Assembly: GCA_015060975.1 (NCBI GenBank)
Contig: SUXI01000011.1
Location: 17,134 to 81,133, forward strand
Source: Bacteroidales bacterium
GTDB lineage: Bacteria; Bacteroidota; Bacteroidia; Bacteroidales; Muribaculaceae
DNA: 64,000 bases
Direction of reading: 5' to 3'
Below are positions 45,857 through 55,534 of this stretch, piece after piece. The position numbers and the translations under genes are program-made. Position 1 is the stretch's first letter. Each line of letters opens with the position of its first letter. The notes under the pieces were generated by a model, which saw only the letters and a program-made list of their open reading frames with translations, was not told the origin of the DNA and did no database searches.

Positions 45857-46567
45857 TTAGAAACGGAAGCTGAGATAGAAACGGGTAGAATTTGTTTTGA
45901 GTTTCTCTTTGTTTGAGCTGATAATTTCGGTAGAGTTCATGCCTTCATCAAGTGGAGTAAATGTTTTGTATTTGCCTTCTCCCCAACGAGATTCCAATCC
46001 AAAAGAAATAACTTTATAAGAGATTGCGCCACCGGCAACGAAGAATGAGGCAAATCCGCCACTAAACTTAGAGTCACCTTCTTCATCTTCGCAAAGTACT
46101 CCCGAGAAAGATGGAGCATAACGGAAGTAACCGTTTATTTTTAGATGATCAACAGGGTTGATTGTTAAACTTGCACCTATGTGCATAGAATATTCCATTT
46201 GGTGTTGTCCGAGGTCTAATTCTTCGTCAATTTGGCTTGAAAAATCATTAGATACAACAGCATCGTTTTCAAAACAAGGTTTTAGTTTGGCATAGTTTAA
46301 GTCGATTTGAGTCCAATCAATACCAAATTTAAATAATCCAAAGATGGGTTTTCTGTGAAGATAATAAGTTGTACCTTTTACAAAAGAGAAACCGTATTCG
46401 CTTTCCCATTTCATATTTTCTCCATTCTTGGTTTTGAGGTCCTTGCTTTCAAGGGTTTGGTCAACCCACGACAAGTTGATGTAATTTTTGCGATTCCATT
46501 GAGCTTGAGCTGGAATGCTTGCAATTAATGATGCGATTGCAACAGTAAAAAATATAAGCTTTTTCAT
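45857..46567 (-). CDS. Probable outer-membrane beta-barrel protein
   Basis: The 236-residue protein has a signal peptide (about 1-22, ending AQA). It consists of alternating beta strands with a final aromatic strand (RFYLSFRF), as in small barrels. Strands such as YGFSFVKGTTYYLHRKPIFG and HLKINGYFRYAPSFSG support this. I do not recognise the family. It stands alone between a TAACTTTG promoter and a clear terminator, so it is probably a monocistronic, well-expressed gene. Confidence 0.75.
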   Translation of the reverse strand: MKKLIFFTVAIASLIASIPAQAQWNRKNYINLSWVDQTLESKDLKTKNGENMKWESEYGFSFVKGTTYYLHRKPIFGLFKFGIDWTQIDLNYAKLKPCFENDAVVSNDFSSQIDEELDLGQHQMEYSMHIGASLTINPVDHLKINGYFRYAPSFSGVLCEDEEGDSKFSGGFASFFVAGGAISYKVISFGLESRWGEGKYKTFTPLDEGMNSTEIISSNKEKLKTNSTRFYLSFRF

Positions 46568-46667
46568 AATATTCAGACTTCTTAATCCTCTATGAAGCCG
46601 ATAAAAATTAATAATGAAAGTGTGAGGATTACATTTGATATAATGACACTTTTTTGATAATTTTTTG

Positions 46668-46675
46668 CAAAGTTA
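46668..46675 (-). promoter_or_regulatory. -7 element for the outer-membrane protein gene
   Basis: The minus strand reads TAACTTTG about 100 bases before the start at 46567. Confidence 0.55.
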
Positions 46676-46794
46676 TTAAAAAATGAAATTTGGTAAAAGG
46701 AATATTCATTAATTGTGCGACTATTTTATTGTGATTTAGATTTTATTAACAATAAAGGTATTGGTAAAAGAAATAAAATATTACAGAGAATGGT

Positions 46795-49266
46795 TCATTC
46801 TCTGTAATATACACGTTTTACTCTTTGTGAAATAGACGTTAATATTTCGTAAGGGATAGTGTCTAACTGTGAGGCTATTTTTGTAACAGGTATATTTTCA
46901 CCGAATATCTCAACTTTGTCTCCAACGTTACAAATAGCGTCGGTAACGTCAACCATACATATATCCATGCATATATTACCTACAGTAGGACATAATGTGC
47001 CATTTATCATTACATGGGCATTTCCATTCCCAAGGTGTCGGTCAATTCCATCGGCATATCCAATGGGGATAGTTGCAATGCGAGAATTGCGAGTTAACAC
47101 TCCTCGACGGGAGTATCCTATTGTTGTGCCGGTTTCCCATTCTTTGATGGAAATTATCACACTGTGGAGTGATGAAACTTGGCGCAGCTCGCTTTGAGAA
47201 CCGTCGTTCATTGTAGGTATGCCGTATAAACAAATACCAAGACGCACCAAGTCGCATTGGTGCTCGGGGAAACGGGTTATTCCGGTAGAATTAAGTATGT
47301 GTCGCAATATGTGGTGTTCGAATCCTTGTTGAAGCATATCACAGCAACGGTCGAATACTTCAAATTGGCTCAATGTGTAATCATCCATGTCGGGACAATC
47401 GGCTGTGGCTAAGTGAGAGAAAACCGAACAAGGTTTAATTGAGTTTTGAGATGATAACTTTTTAACTAATAATGGAATGTCGGATTCTAAAAAACCTAAT
47501 CGATGCATTCCGGTGTCGAGTTTTATGTGAACAGGATAATTCGTAATTCCAAATTTTGTGGCTTCTTTTATGATTTTATCAAGTATATCGAAGCTATATA
47601 TTTCAGGCTCAAGTCGATAGGTGAATAGTGTGGCGTAATTTACCACTCTGGGGTTTAAAACCATAATAGGCATTTTAATGCCGGCTTTGCGTAGGTCAAC
47701 CCCTTCGTCGAGAACTGCCACTGCAAGATATGCTGCACCTTGCGATTGTAAGGTTTTAGCCAATTCAAATGAGCCGGAACCATATCCTGAGGCTTTAACC
47801 ATGCACACAATGCCTGTTTCGTGTTTTATTTTGGAACGATAAAATTTGTAATTATGTACAACTGCATCGAGATTTACTTCAAGCACGGTTTCGTGTTGTC
47901 GAGCTTCAAATATATCGCTTAGTGCCTCGAAATGAAAATGAGCTGCACCTTTAATAAGTATAAGTTCGTTTTTGAAGTCATTTGTAGATGATGCCGCTAA
48001 GAAAGAACTGGTAGATGGATAAAAAGATGCATTGTTGTCAAAATATTTTTTAAATCGAGAGATGTCTTCTCCAATTCCAATAATTCGTGTCACGCCTTTT
48101 TGTTGTAAAAGCCGAGAAATTGATTGATATAGAATTTCACCGCTCATTGATTCGTGCATAACATCACTCAATATCACTGTCGTTGACCTTGAACCGGTTG
48201 CCCTTTGTCGCATGAAATCGAGAGCCGGAGCGAGTGATAGAAAATCGGAAGTGTATGCGTCGTATATGAGTAGGCAGTTGTTTACACCTTCAATTACATT
48301 TAAACGAGTCCCGACGGCAGATAGCGATGCCATGCGCTTCGCTATTGTTTCAAAGGGACAACAAAGATATAGCATTACGGCTAAGCAATTTATAGCATTT
48401 TCTATATCGTAATCTGATGTAAATGGAATTGTGATGGAATTATCATATTTAAGGTAGGAATAATTTATTGTAGAATGTTTGTTATCGGTTTCTATTGATG
48501 ATATGAATAATGGATTATCGGGATTCTTTCGCGACCATGCAATTTCTTTTACCGTTAACCCTGAATTGGCAACGACCTCACTAATAAGCTCATCATCTCC
48601 ATCGTATATTATACAATCACAATCGCGGCACAATATTACTTTTTCTTCGCATTTAAGTCGATTCGATTCAAAACCTTCACTATGTTCATCGCTAATATTT
48701 GTTATTATTGCCAATTGTGGGCGTATCATGGGTTGTAATTTGCCCATCTCGTTTGGCTGTGAAATTCCGGCTTCAAAAACCGCTAGTTGGGTATCGTCAT
48801 TTAATTCCCAAATGGATAATGGCACGCCTATTTGTGAATTGTAGCTACGAGGGCTGCGCACAATGCTGTAATCGGCGCATAATAGCTGGTAAATCCATTC
48901 TTTTACTGTAGTTTTACCTTTGCTACCGGTTATCCCTATTACCGGTCCGGCAAAACGACCTCTGTGGTATCGGGCAAGAGTTTGTAATGCATTAAGAACA
49001 TTGTCAACTACAAGAAAATTTGCATCTATAATATTTTGCATTGTTGCCGGAATGTGATCGACAACAAAATTTCTTACGCCGCCATTATACAAATCATGTA
49101 AATATCGATGCCCATCGTTGTTTAGGGTGCGTAATGCGAAAAATAATGTTTCTTCGGGGTATGTCAAAGAGCGGCTGTCGGTCAACAAAATGCTTATTTT
49201 AGAAGCCGGGATATGAGGTTCGGGTAAATGCAAAATTTGTGCAATGGTAGCAATAGAGTAGTTCAT
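46795..49266 (-). CDS. murF-alr: Bifunctional MurF ligase / alanine racemase
   Basis: The 823-residue fusion makes and uses D-alanine for peptidoglycan. The N-terminal MurF part (about 1-450) has the ATP loop GSKGKT at 114-119 and the lysine-carbamate/metal region (NISDEHSEGF). The alanine racemase part (about 455-823) has the PLP lysine K491 (MVKASGYGSG) and the GYSRRG and PIGYADG motifs. This fusion is known in Bacteroidales. It follows the GSCFA gene by 6 bp, so porE-GSCFA-murF/alr form an operon. The function needs no separate Alr. Confidence 0.95.
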   Translation of the reverse strand: MNYSIATIAQILHLPEPHIPASKISILLTDSRSLTYPEETLFFALRTLNNDGHRYLHDLYNGGVRNFVVDHIPATMQNIIDANFLVVDNVLNALQTLARYHRGRFAGPVIGITGSKGKTTVKEWIYQLLCADYSIVRSPRSYNSQIGVPLSIWELNDDTQLAVFEAGISQPNEMGKLQPMIRPQLAIITNISDEHSEGFESNRLKCEEKVILCRDCDCIIYDGDDELISEVVANSGLTVKEIAWSRKNPDNPLFISSIETDNKHSTINYSYLKYDNSITIPFTSDYDIENAINCLAVMLYLCCPFETIAKRMASLSAVGTRLNVIEGVNNCLLIYDAYTSDFLSLAPALDFMRQRATGSRSTTVILSDVMHESMSGEILYQSISRLLQQKGVTRIIGIGEDISRFKKYFDNNASFYPSTSSFLAASSTNDFKNELILIKGAAHFHFEALSDIFEARQHETVLEVNLDAVVHNYKFYRSKIKHETGIVCMVKASGYGSGSFELAKTLQSQGAAYLAVAVLDEGVDLRKAGIKMPIMVLNPRVVNYATLFTYRLEPEIYSFDILDKIIKEATKFGITNYPVHIKLDTGMHRLGFLESDIPLLVKKLSSQNSIKPCSVFSHLATADCPDMDDYTLSQFEVFDRCCDMLQQGFEHHILRHILNSTGITRFPEHQCDLVRLGICLYGIPTMNDGSQSELRQVSSLHSVIISIKEWETGTTIGYSRRGVLTRNSRIATIPIGYADGIDRHLGNGNAHVMINGTLCPTVGNICMDICMVDVTDAICNVGDKVEIFGENIPVTKIASQLDTIPYEILTSISQRVKRVYYRE

Positions 49267-49272
49267 TTCAGT

Positions 49273-50244
49273 TTATTTTAGATTGAACTTGTTTAAAAAA
49301 GGATATTTAGTATATAGTTTGACGCCTATTTCATTGGTGGCATTTTGGAACCGATTTATAGCCTCAATGTCATCGCTCATTATTTTGTGATTTAATCGAC
49401 GAGTGAATTTCTCGCATTCTGAGGCTATTGAAATGGTTTCTTCTGTCATAAATGATTGAGAGAAAAGGTTGTAAATGTATTCGATGGCGACATCTGACGG
49501 ATGTAACATATCGGAAGCATAAAAACGATAATCTCTTAAATCATCATTCATAATCTCATAGGCAGGAAAATATATTAAGGAGTCGTTGTGGGTTATTAAT
49601 TCATTGATGGCGACATGCAGAATAGATTTACTGACTTGGTTCCCATGTAAACCATCACCTTTATGTCGAATAGGACTTATTGTAAATATGATTTTTATTT
49701 TGTTGTTATAAGAGTTTAGTGCTGTTATGATTTCTGTCCAAGATTCAACTATTTCAGAAATGGATAATAAAATGCGATTGAATGTGGATTGTGGAAGTTT
49801 ATGACAATTTGAGACAACTTGATTATTTGATTTTAGTTTATAGACCCATGCCGACCCAAATGTGATTATAATAGCCGATGCTTGCTTTAACGAATCGTGA
49901 GCTTCATTAATTTTTTCATTGATTTTTTCAAGCATTTGATGCTTATCAATACTTGAGAATGATGAATGGTGCATAAAGCTATGCCATCTGTTATCTTCGG
50001 GGTGCTTAAATAAATTATCAATAGAGAAAATGTTATTTTTAATTATGGCATTAATTGCGCAAGCTATGCTTGCCGGATTGTATAATGTTCCAAACGGGTT
50101 GATGTTTACGTTAAAACAAGATTCTTGCAGCCGTTTTCCAATATTGTCACTAAAGCATGAGCCCACCATCATTATTTTGTGATGGTGGTCAATTAGTCCG
50201 CGATTTTTCAGCGGTGAAACAACGGTACGAAAGTCGTGTGACAT
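49273..50244 (-). CDS. GSCFA-domain protein
   Basis: The 323-residue protein starts with the family signature: MVGSCFSDNIGKRL, then NPFGTLYNPASIA. GSCFA resembles SGNH-type hydrolases, with Ser at the GSC motif and a later D-x-x-H (SDMLHPS near 245). It lacks a signal peptide and is thus cytoplasmic. It lies between porE and murF-alr with gaps of 6 bp, so it may handle an envelope glycan or lipid, but the substrate is unknown. Confidence 0.9.
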   Translation of the reverse strand: MSHDFRTVVSPLKNRGLIDHHHKIMMVGSCFSDNIGKRLQESCFNVNINPFGTLYNPASIACAINAIIKNNIFSIDNLFKHPEDNRWHSFMHHSSFSSIDKHQMLEKINEKINEAHDSLKQASAIIITFGSAWVYKLKSNNQVVSNCHKLPQSTFNRILLSISEIVESWTEIITALNSYNNKIKIIFTISPIRHKGDGLHGNQVSKSILHVAINELITHNDSLIYFPAYEIMNDDLRDYRFYASDMLHPSDVAIEYIYNLFSQSFMTEETISIASECEKFTRRLNHKIMSDDIEAINRFQNATNEIGVKLYTKYPFLNKFNLK

Positions 50245-50250
50245 TTTAGA

Positions 50251-52236
50251 CTAATACATCTGAAAATCAACTGATAGAACTTGAAACTCGGTGCGTCGAT
50301 TTATTTGGTCGGCAATCTCTTGATCCTCTTCGCTAAGGGTTTCAATATACTCTTCGGTTAAAACTGTGCCTTCTTGAAATTGAGGATGAAGTTTTGTTAT
50401 TTTTTTTGTTACAGCTTTAGGTCGAGTTTCGCCATATCCTTGATGTTGTAGGCGATTTGGATTGATGCCCACCTCGGTAAGATAATCAATAACGGCCTTA
50501 GCTCTGCGATGAGATAGATTGATGTTATAATTATCGTCTCCCCATCGGTCGGTATGAGAAGCCATTTCTATGGTGATGTTAGGATTGTCATTTAAAATTT
50601 GAACGAGTTCATTAAGCGCTTCTTTTGATTCGGGTCGTAATGTAGCTTGGTCGAAATCATAATAAATATTATCAATAACATTGGGCTTGTTTATTGATGA
50701 TAAGAAAAAGTCAATTCCATATTCGGCGTCTTCTTCAGCATTGTCGCTAACAAATTCTTGTCGGGCATTTAGATATCCTCTTGCTCCGGCAAGCATTACA
50801 TAACTTACACCACGTTTTAAAGGAAATTCAAATGACCCATCATCTTTGGCTACGGCTTTTTGATTAGAACCATCATTGCCGACAATTCTGATAACAGCAT
50901 TAGGAACCGGTTCTTCGTCTTTGTCAAGAACCCATCCGCTTATTTTTATTTTTAAATCAGGTAACTCAAAAGAGAATATGTGGTCATATCCACGGGCGTC
51001 ATCTCGGTTTGAACTAAGATAACCGCTTTCTATAAATCCGCTTTCGCTTTTTCCAAATGTTATTCCAAAATCATCGGCATGAGAATTGATTGGGGTTCCC
51101 ATATTGCGAATATCCCAATTCCCAGAAGGCAATAGTATTGCTTTAAAAATGTCTAATCCTCCATAGCCGGGATGTCCGTCTGATGCAAAATATATAATAC
51201 TATCGCTATATATATATGGAAAGACATCATCTCCTGACGTATTTATCGCTTCTCCAATGTTTTCAAGAGAGCCGGCTTTCTCTTTTAGGTTTATTCTCCA
51301 TAAATCCTTCCCTCCTTGTCCTCCCGGCATATCCGATGAGAAATATAAGTATGTTCCATCGGGAGATATTGCAGGATGTGCATAGCTGGAGATGGTATCT
51401 GAAGTTATTTCAAATTTTACAGGGGCACTCCATTTTGCATCGGAGCGTTGAGATGTGTATATTTCTACTCCGGTGTTTGCATTTGGTTCACGTCTTGCCC
51501 TTGATAGATACATCGTGTTTCCGTCGGGGGAAAAAGATATGATACCTTCGTCAAGTTCTGTGTTTAACTCTCCTTCTACAGCTTCAGGGCGTTGCCATTT
51601 GCCGTTTTCATCTTTTTTTGATACCCACACATCGCCTTTTTTCATGCCGGTAATTTCACTTTTCTTTTCCCCTATGACTTTTTCATTTGTGGTGGTGAAG
51701 TATAACACGTCACCGGTTTTGTCAATAAACATAGGAGCATAGTCAGCTCTGCGGGAATTGAATAATTTTGCGTTTTTTACGATATAACGAGTTGATTTAT
51801 TCCCTTTATGTGATAAAGCCATTTTGCAACCCAACAATCCAATTTCTGCATTTTTTGAATTTGGAGTACGCATTAAAAATTCTTCATAAATTTTTATTGC
51901 GGCCGCATATTTGCCCTCAGCATGTAACATCTCGGCAAGATGTAATTGAGCCAAAGAATCGGGATAGCCATATCGTATGGCGTTTTGGTATGCGGCTACC
52001 GCACGAGCACTTTGATTAAGATGTCGATGACACTCAGCCATTTTAAAGGCGACTTCGCCACGTAGCCCTCGTTGTTCTTTTTTTGTCAGTTTATTATATA
52101 CTTTACGGTAGGTTTTAGATGCGTCAAAGTATTCGCCTCTTTCCATTTGTTCATCAGCAACCGATAATTTCGCACCTCGACATCCGGTGAAAATGAATGT
52201 CGATATAATCAAAGAAAATAAAATGATTTTATTCAT
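50251..52236 (-). CDS. porE: PorE-like OmpA-family lipoprotein (type IX secretion)
   Basis: The 661-residue lipoprotein has a lipobox (FTGC, C19). TPR repeats (about 30-140) are followed by a PD40/WD40-like beta-propeller (about 150-415, with repeated ISPDGTYLYFSSD-type strands), a carboxypeptidase-like regulatory domain (about 430-510), and a C-terminal OmpA peptidoglycan-binding domain (about 530-655, TIEMASHTDRWGDDNYN). This is exactly the layout of Porphyromonas PorE, which ties the type IX motor to peptidoglycan. It starts the operon with GSCFA and murF-alr. Other OmpA-like lipoproteins share the layout, so exact orthology is not proven. Confidence 0.82.
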   Translation of the reverse strand: MNKIILFSLIISTFIFTGCRGAKLSVADEQMERGEYFDASKTYRKVYNKLTKKEQRGLRGEVAFKMAECHRHLNQSARAVAAYQNAIRYGYPDSLAQLHLAEMLHAEGKYAAAIKIYEEFLMRTPNSKNAEIGLLGCKMALSHKGNKSTRYIVKNAKLFNSRRADYAPMFIDKTGDVLYFTTTNEKVIGEKKSEITGMKKGDVWVSKKDENGKWQRPEAVEGELNTELDEGIISFSPDGNTMYLSRARREPNANTGVEIYTSQRSDAKWSAPVKFEITSDTISSYAHPAISPDGTYLYFSSDMPGGQGGKDLWRINLKEKAGSLENIGEAINTSGDDVFPYIYSDSIIYFASDGHPGYGGLDIFKAILLPSGNWDIRNMGTPINSHADDFGITFGKSESGFIESGYLSSNRDDARGYDHIFSFELPDLKIKISGWVLDKDEEPVPNAVIRIVGNDGSNQKAVAKDDGSFEFPLKRGVSYVMLAGARGYLNARQEFVSDNAEEDAEYGIDFFLSSINKPNVIDNIYYDFDQATLRPESKEALNELVQILNDNPNITIEMASHTDRWGDDNYNINLSHRRAKAVIDYLTEVGINPNRLQHQGYGETRPKAVTKKITKLHPQFQEGTVLTEEYIETLSEEDQEIADQINRRTEFQVLSVDFQMY

Positions 52237-52363
52237 AAATTTGCAAAAAAGACATTATGCGTTATAAATATAGTAACGTAATGAAAACGTCGATATTTTT
52301 CAACGAGCAAAATTAATTTCATTTTTAATAGGTGTTGTTAATGTGTGGTATAATCTTTTTGTG

Positions 52364-52371
52364 TAATTTTG
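52364..52371 (+). promoter_or_regulatory. -7 element for HAD-ribF
   Basis: TAATTTTG lies 26 bases before the ATG at 52398, in the divergent gap with porE. The leader would be about 20 nt. Confidence 0.55.
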
Positions 52372-52397
52372 TGGTATAAATAATATATGGAAACAAT

Positions 52398-53012
52398 ATG
52401 ATAAAGAATTTGTTGTTTGATTTGGGTGGGGTAATAATGGATATTTGTCGCTTGAATTGTGTCGCTTCTTTTGAACGATTAGGAATGAAAGATGCCGATT
52501 CCTTTCTTGGTGAATATTCGCAAAAAGGACCGTTCTTGCAACTTGAGGCGGGAGATATAACAGAGTCTCAGTTTAGAAAAACGGTTAGATTACTTATAGA
52601 TAAAAATGTCACTGATGTTCAAATAGATGAGGCTTTTTGCGATTTTTTGGTCGGTATCCCGGTTCAACGACTCGCTAATTTACGAGAATTGAAAAAAAAG
52701 TATAACATTTATCTGTTATCTAATACAAATTCAATTATGTGGAATTCACGCATTGCAGAAGAATTTAAAAAAGAAGGATTGGTTCGAGACGATTATTTTG
52801 ATGGAATAATAACCTCATTTGAAGCTAAAAGTATAAAGCCCGAAATCGAAATATTTGACTTTGCAAAGAAAAAGCTAAATATATTACCCAATGAAACGCT
52901 GTTTTTGGATGATTCGCAAAAGAATCTTGACGCATCATCTCAATTGGGGTTTAAGACCTTGTTGGTTAAACCTGGTGACGATTTTTATGAATTGCTAAAA
53001 ACATATCTATAA
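52398..53012 (+). CDS. HAD-IA family phosphatase
   Basis: The 204-residue protein has motif I DLGGVIMD with D8 as nucleophile. Asp in the usual acid/base place is replaced by Gly, as in the YihX-type group (LFDLGGV). Motif II is LLSNTN near 112, motif III is the Lys of KSIKPE, and motif IV is LDDSQKN near 169. Such enzymes cleave sugar phosphates or flavin phosphates. It precedes ribF by 2 bp, so a role in flavin or nucleotide phosphate metabolism is an inference from context only. Confidence 0.9.
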   Translation: MIKNLLFDLGGVIMDICRLNCVASFERLGMKDADSFLGEYSQKGPFLQLEAGDITESQFRKTVRLLIDKNVTDVQIDEAFCDFLVGIPVQRLANLRELKKKYNIYLLSNTNSIMWNSRIAEEFKKEGLVRDDYFDGIITSFEAKSIKPEIEIFDFAKKKLNILPNETLFLDDSQKNLDASSQLGFKTLLVKPGDDFYELLKTYL

Positions 53013-53014
53013 TT

Positions 53015-53944
53015 ATGCCATCTGAAAATAACAAGACGTCGATAACGGAGCGTCGCATTGCTGTAGTGGGTGTGTTTGATGGCGTTCATCTGGGGCATTG
53101 TTTTTTGTTTGATTGTATGTTGAAGCAAGCTCGAGAGAGAGGGTTGCTACCGATGGTGATAACTTTTCGACGTCATCCTTTGAATATCCTAAAGCCTGGG
53201 ATGGAACCGATGATGTTAAATACATTGCAGGAACGGCTAGGCTTAATTAAACAATGTGGCATAGAAAATTGCTTGTTGCTTGATTTTGATGCTTCGTTAT
53301 GTGTAATGACTGCGAGTCAATTCCTAGAAATGCTAAAAATCAAATATAATGTTGGCGCATTGATGTTGGGATTCAATAATCGGTTTGGCAGTGATGGGAT
53401 AAATGACTTTTCCAAATACTATCGCATTGGAAAAAAGATAGGCGTTGAGATATTAAAGGCACCGCAATATGGGAATGGAATTAGTTCCACGGCTGTCCGC
53501 AATCTGATTAGTCGTAAGCAAATCGAAGATGCAAATAGGTTATTAGGATATAAATATGCTATTGAAGGAGTCGTTGTTAAAGGTAATCAAATAGGTCGTA
53601 CGATAGGGTTCCCTACTGCAAATATTGAGGTCGTTGATGATAAAAAACTAATACCACCGAAAGGAGTTTATGTGGTTGACGCATTAATAACGAATGGAGT
53701 AGGGAAGAAGCGTTATCGTTCAATACTGAATATTGGGCGTCGGCCAACGGTTAGCGGGGAGTGTTCTCATGTCACAATAGAAATGCATATTATTGACTTT
53801 GAAGGTGATTTGTATGGAGCTGAGATTCGTGTTGAATTCCTAGGCTTTGTTAGGGAAGAACAACAGTTTTCGACGCTTGAGGATTTAAAGAAGCAAATAT
53901 TGAGAGATAAACAATTGGCGATAGAGTTTGACGAGATTGGGTAG
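53015..53944 (+). CDS. ribF: Bifunctional riboflavin kinase / FAD synthetase
   Basis: The 309-residue enzyme turns riboflavin into FMN and FAD. The N-terminal nucleotidyltransferase has VGVFDGVHLGHCFLF, where HxGH-like ATP binding is seen. It also has NRFGSDG and GNGISSTAVRNLI, which fits the STxxR element. The C-terminal kinase has IGRTIGFPTANIEV and the TIEMHIIDFEGDLYG segment. Length is normal. The upstream HAD gene is 2 bp away. Confidence 0.96.
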   Translation: MPSENNKTSITERRIAVVGVFDGVHLGHCFLFDCMLKQARERGLLPMVITFRRHPLNILKPGMEPMMLNTLQERLGLIKQCGIENCLLLDFDASLCVMTASQFLEMLKIKYNVGALMLGFNNRFGSDGINDFSKYYRIGKKIGVEILKAPQYGNGISSTAVRNLISRKQIEDANRLLGYKYAIEGVVVKGNQIGRTIGFPTANIEVVDDKKLIPPKGVYVVDALITNGVGKKRYRSILNIGRRPTVSGECSHVTIEMHIIDFEGDLYGAEIRVEFLGFVREEQQFSTLEDLKKQILRDKQLAIEFDEIG

Positions 53945-54078
53945 TATGATGAGTAATCTTATGAAATTTTAATTAAATAATGAATGTGGTTTTCTCATTT
54001 TTTTTGCCAGAATTAAGCTGATAAACCAATTGTTTTAGTTATGATATATTGCAAAAAGTGAAAAAAATATCAAAAAAT

Positions 54079-54109
54079 TTTGCAGTTATGTGTATTTATA
54101 ATATCTTTG
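54079..54109 (+). promoter_or_regulatory. Promoter of the OmpA-family gene
   Basis: TTTG at 54079-54082 is 19 bases from TATCTTTG at 54102-54109. The predicted start near 54116 gives a leader of about 33 nt to the ATG at 54149. The match and the AT-rich run just upstream suggest strong expression. Confidence 0.85.
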
Positions 54110-54148
54110 TGCTGAAATTTAAACTAAATTTTTAAAAACTATACACAA

Positions 54149-55318
54149 ATGAAAAAAGTTATTCTTTTGGCTGCTGTGGCATTCGGAGTAATGTCGGCAC
54201 AAGCTCAACAAGCTGTTGAGGTTCCTAAATTGACTGATAATTTGTCAGTTACAGTAAAGGGAGGTCTTATTGCTCCTATGAGTGGAGGTTATGACTTCAT
54301 TGATGATATGCGCGGTATCTTTGGTGCTGAATTCCGCAAACAAGTAACTCCTGTTTATGGAATTGGTGTTGAAGGTGACTTTAGCTTGAAGACAGGTAGT
54401 TTAGCTAAATATAGTGGTACAAATATCAATCACCTTTATGTAGGTTTGTTCGGTACTGCTAATTTGTTTAATCTTATTGATGGCTATAAAGCAGATCGTA
54501 AATTTGATGTTGAAACTGTAGTAGGTGCTGGTTGGTTGCATGCATTTGTGCCCTGGTATTCTAGTGGAGTTTACGATGCCAAAGGTACAGACGGTTGGGA
54601 CAAAAACGGTCTTGCTGTTAAATTTGGTCTTAACTTGAACTATAACTTGAATCAACAATTTACCGTTAGCTTGAAGCCAGCTATCAATTGGGGAGTTTTG
54701 GCAGATGCACAAAGCGCATGGCCTGCAGTTGACAAACGTGCTAACTTCGAACTTCAAGCAGGTTTGACTTATCACATTGGCAAAAAAGGGTTCAATAGTG
54801 TTAAACCTTATGACCAAGCTGAAGTTGATGCTCTTAACAAACAAATTAATGATCTTCGCGCACAAAACAATGCTTGCAACAACAACGTAAATGCATTGAA
54901 ATCTCAAGTTGCTAAACTTCAAGCTGAACTCGAAGAATGCAAAAACGCTAAACCAGTAGAAGTTGTTAAAGAAGTAACTGCAGAACAACAACTCAGCACA
55001 GTTCGTTATGTATATTTCCGCAAAGGTTCTTCAAAAATTGCTGCTGACCAAAAACCAAACGTTGAAATGATTGCAGCTTACCTAAAGAGCCACCCAAAAG
55101 CAACTGTATCTATCAAGGGTTATGCTTCTCCAGAAGGTAGCAAAGAAGCAAATGAAAAAATTGCAGCAGCTCGTGCTAATGCAGTAAAAACAATGCTTAT
55201 CAAAACTTACAAAGTGAAAGCAGATCGTATTAAGGCAGAAGGTCAAGGTGTTGGCAACATGTTTGAAGATGCATCATGGAACCGCGTAAGTATCTGTACT
55301 CTTGAAAATGCTAAATAA
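54149..55318 (+). CDS. ompA: OmpA-family major outer-membrane protein
   Basis: The 389-residue protein has a signal peptide (MKKVILLAAVAFGVMSAQAQ) and an N-terminal beta-barrel (about 22-210). A short coiled-coil linker follows (about 222-262, ALNKQINDLRAQNNACNNNV), then the OmpA peptidoglycan-binding domain (about 270-385, TVSIKGYASPEGSKEANEKI). It links outer membrane and cell wall and may act as a porin. The strong promoter, clean terminator and codon use (frequent CAA, AAC, GCT) mark a highly expressed gene. Confidence 0.93.
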   Translation: MKKVILLAAVAFGVMSAQAQQAVEVPKLTDNLSVTVKGGLIAPMSGGYDFIDDMRGIFGAEFRKQVTPVYGIGVEGDFSLKTGSLAKYSGTNINHLYVGLFGTANLFNLIDGYKADRKFDVETVVGAGWLHAFVPWYSSGVYDAKGTDGWDKNGLAVKFGLNLNYNLNQQFTVSLKPAINWGVLADAQSAWPAVDKRANFELQAGLTYHIGKKGFNSVKPYDQAEVDALNKQINDLRAQNNACNNNVNALKSQVAKLQAELEECKNAKPVEVVKEVTAEQQLSTVRYVYFRKGSSKIAADQKPNVEMIAAYLKSHPKATVSIKGYASPEGSKEANEKIAAARANAVKTMLIKTYKVKADRIKAEGQGVGNMFEDASWNRVSICTLENAK

Positions 55319-55340
55319 TATATAGTGTTATAGAAAATAG

Positions 55341-55369
55341 AAACGCCCCAAATTTGGGGCGTTTTTTTG
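55341..55369 (+). terminator. Terminator of the OmpA-family gene
   Basis: AACGCCCCA pairs with TGGGGCGTT around a short AATT loop and is followed by TTTTTTT. It is 23 bases after the stop codon. Confidence 0.95.
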
Positions 55370-55496
55370 TTGCCATATAATATGAAAAATATATTAACAT
55401 TAAGAATTAAGAAGTAAGAGCTTGTAGAGTTTAACCTATATTATGTTCGTATTCTCCTTTTGGATATATTAATATGTAATATCGGATTTTTTTCAT

Positions 55497-55504
55497 TAAC
55501 TTTG
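55497..55504 (+). promoter_or_regulatory. -7 element for the lptG-ribBA unit
   Basis: TAACTTTG lies 31 bases before the ATG at 55535. Because it falls inside the longer frame that begins with TTG at 55460, it decides for the later start. Confidence 0.65.
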
Positions 55505-55534
55505 TACATTGGAATTGGAATATATAAATTGCAA

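Noticed and set aside
55460..55534. Longer start of the LptF/LptG-type gene at TTG 55460
   Set aside because: A TAACTTTG promoter box lies inside this stretch, and the family N-terminus fits the ATG at 55535.
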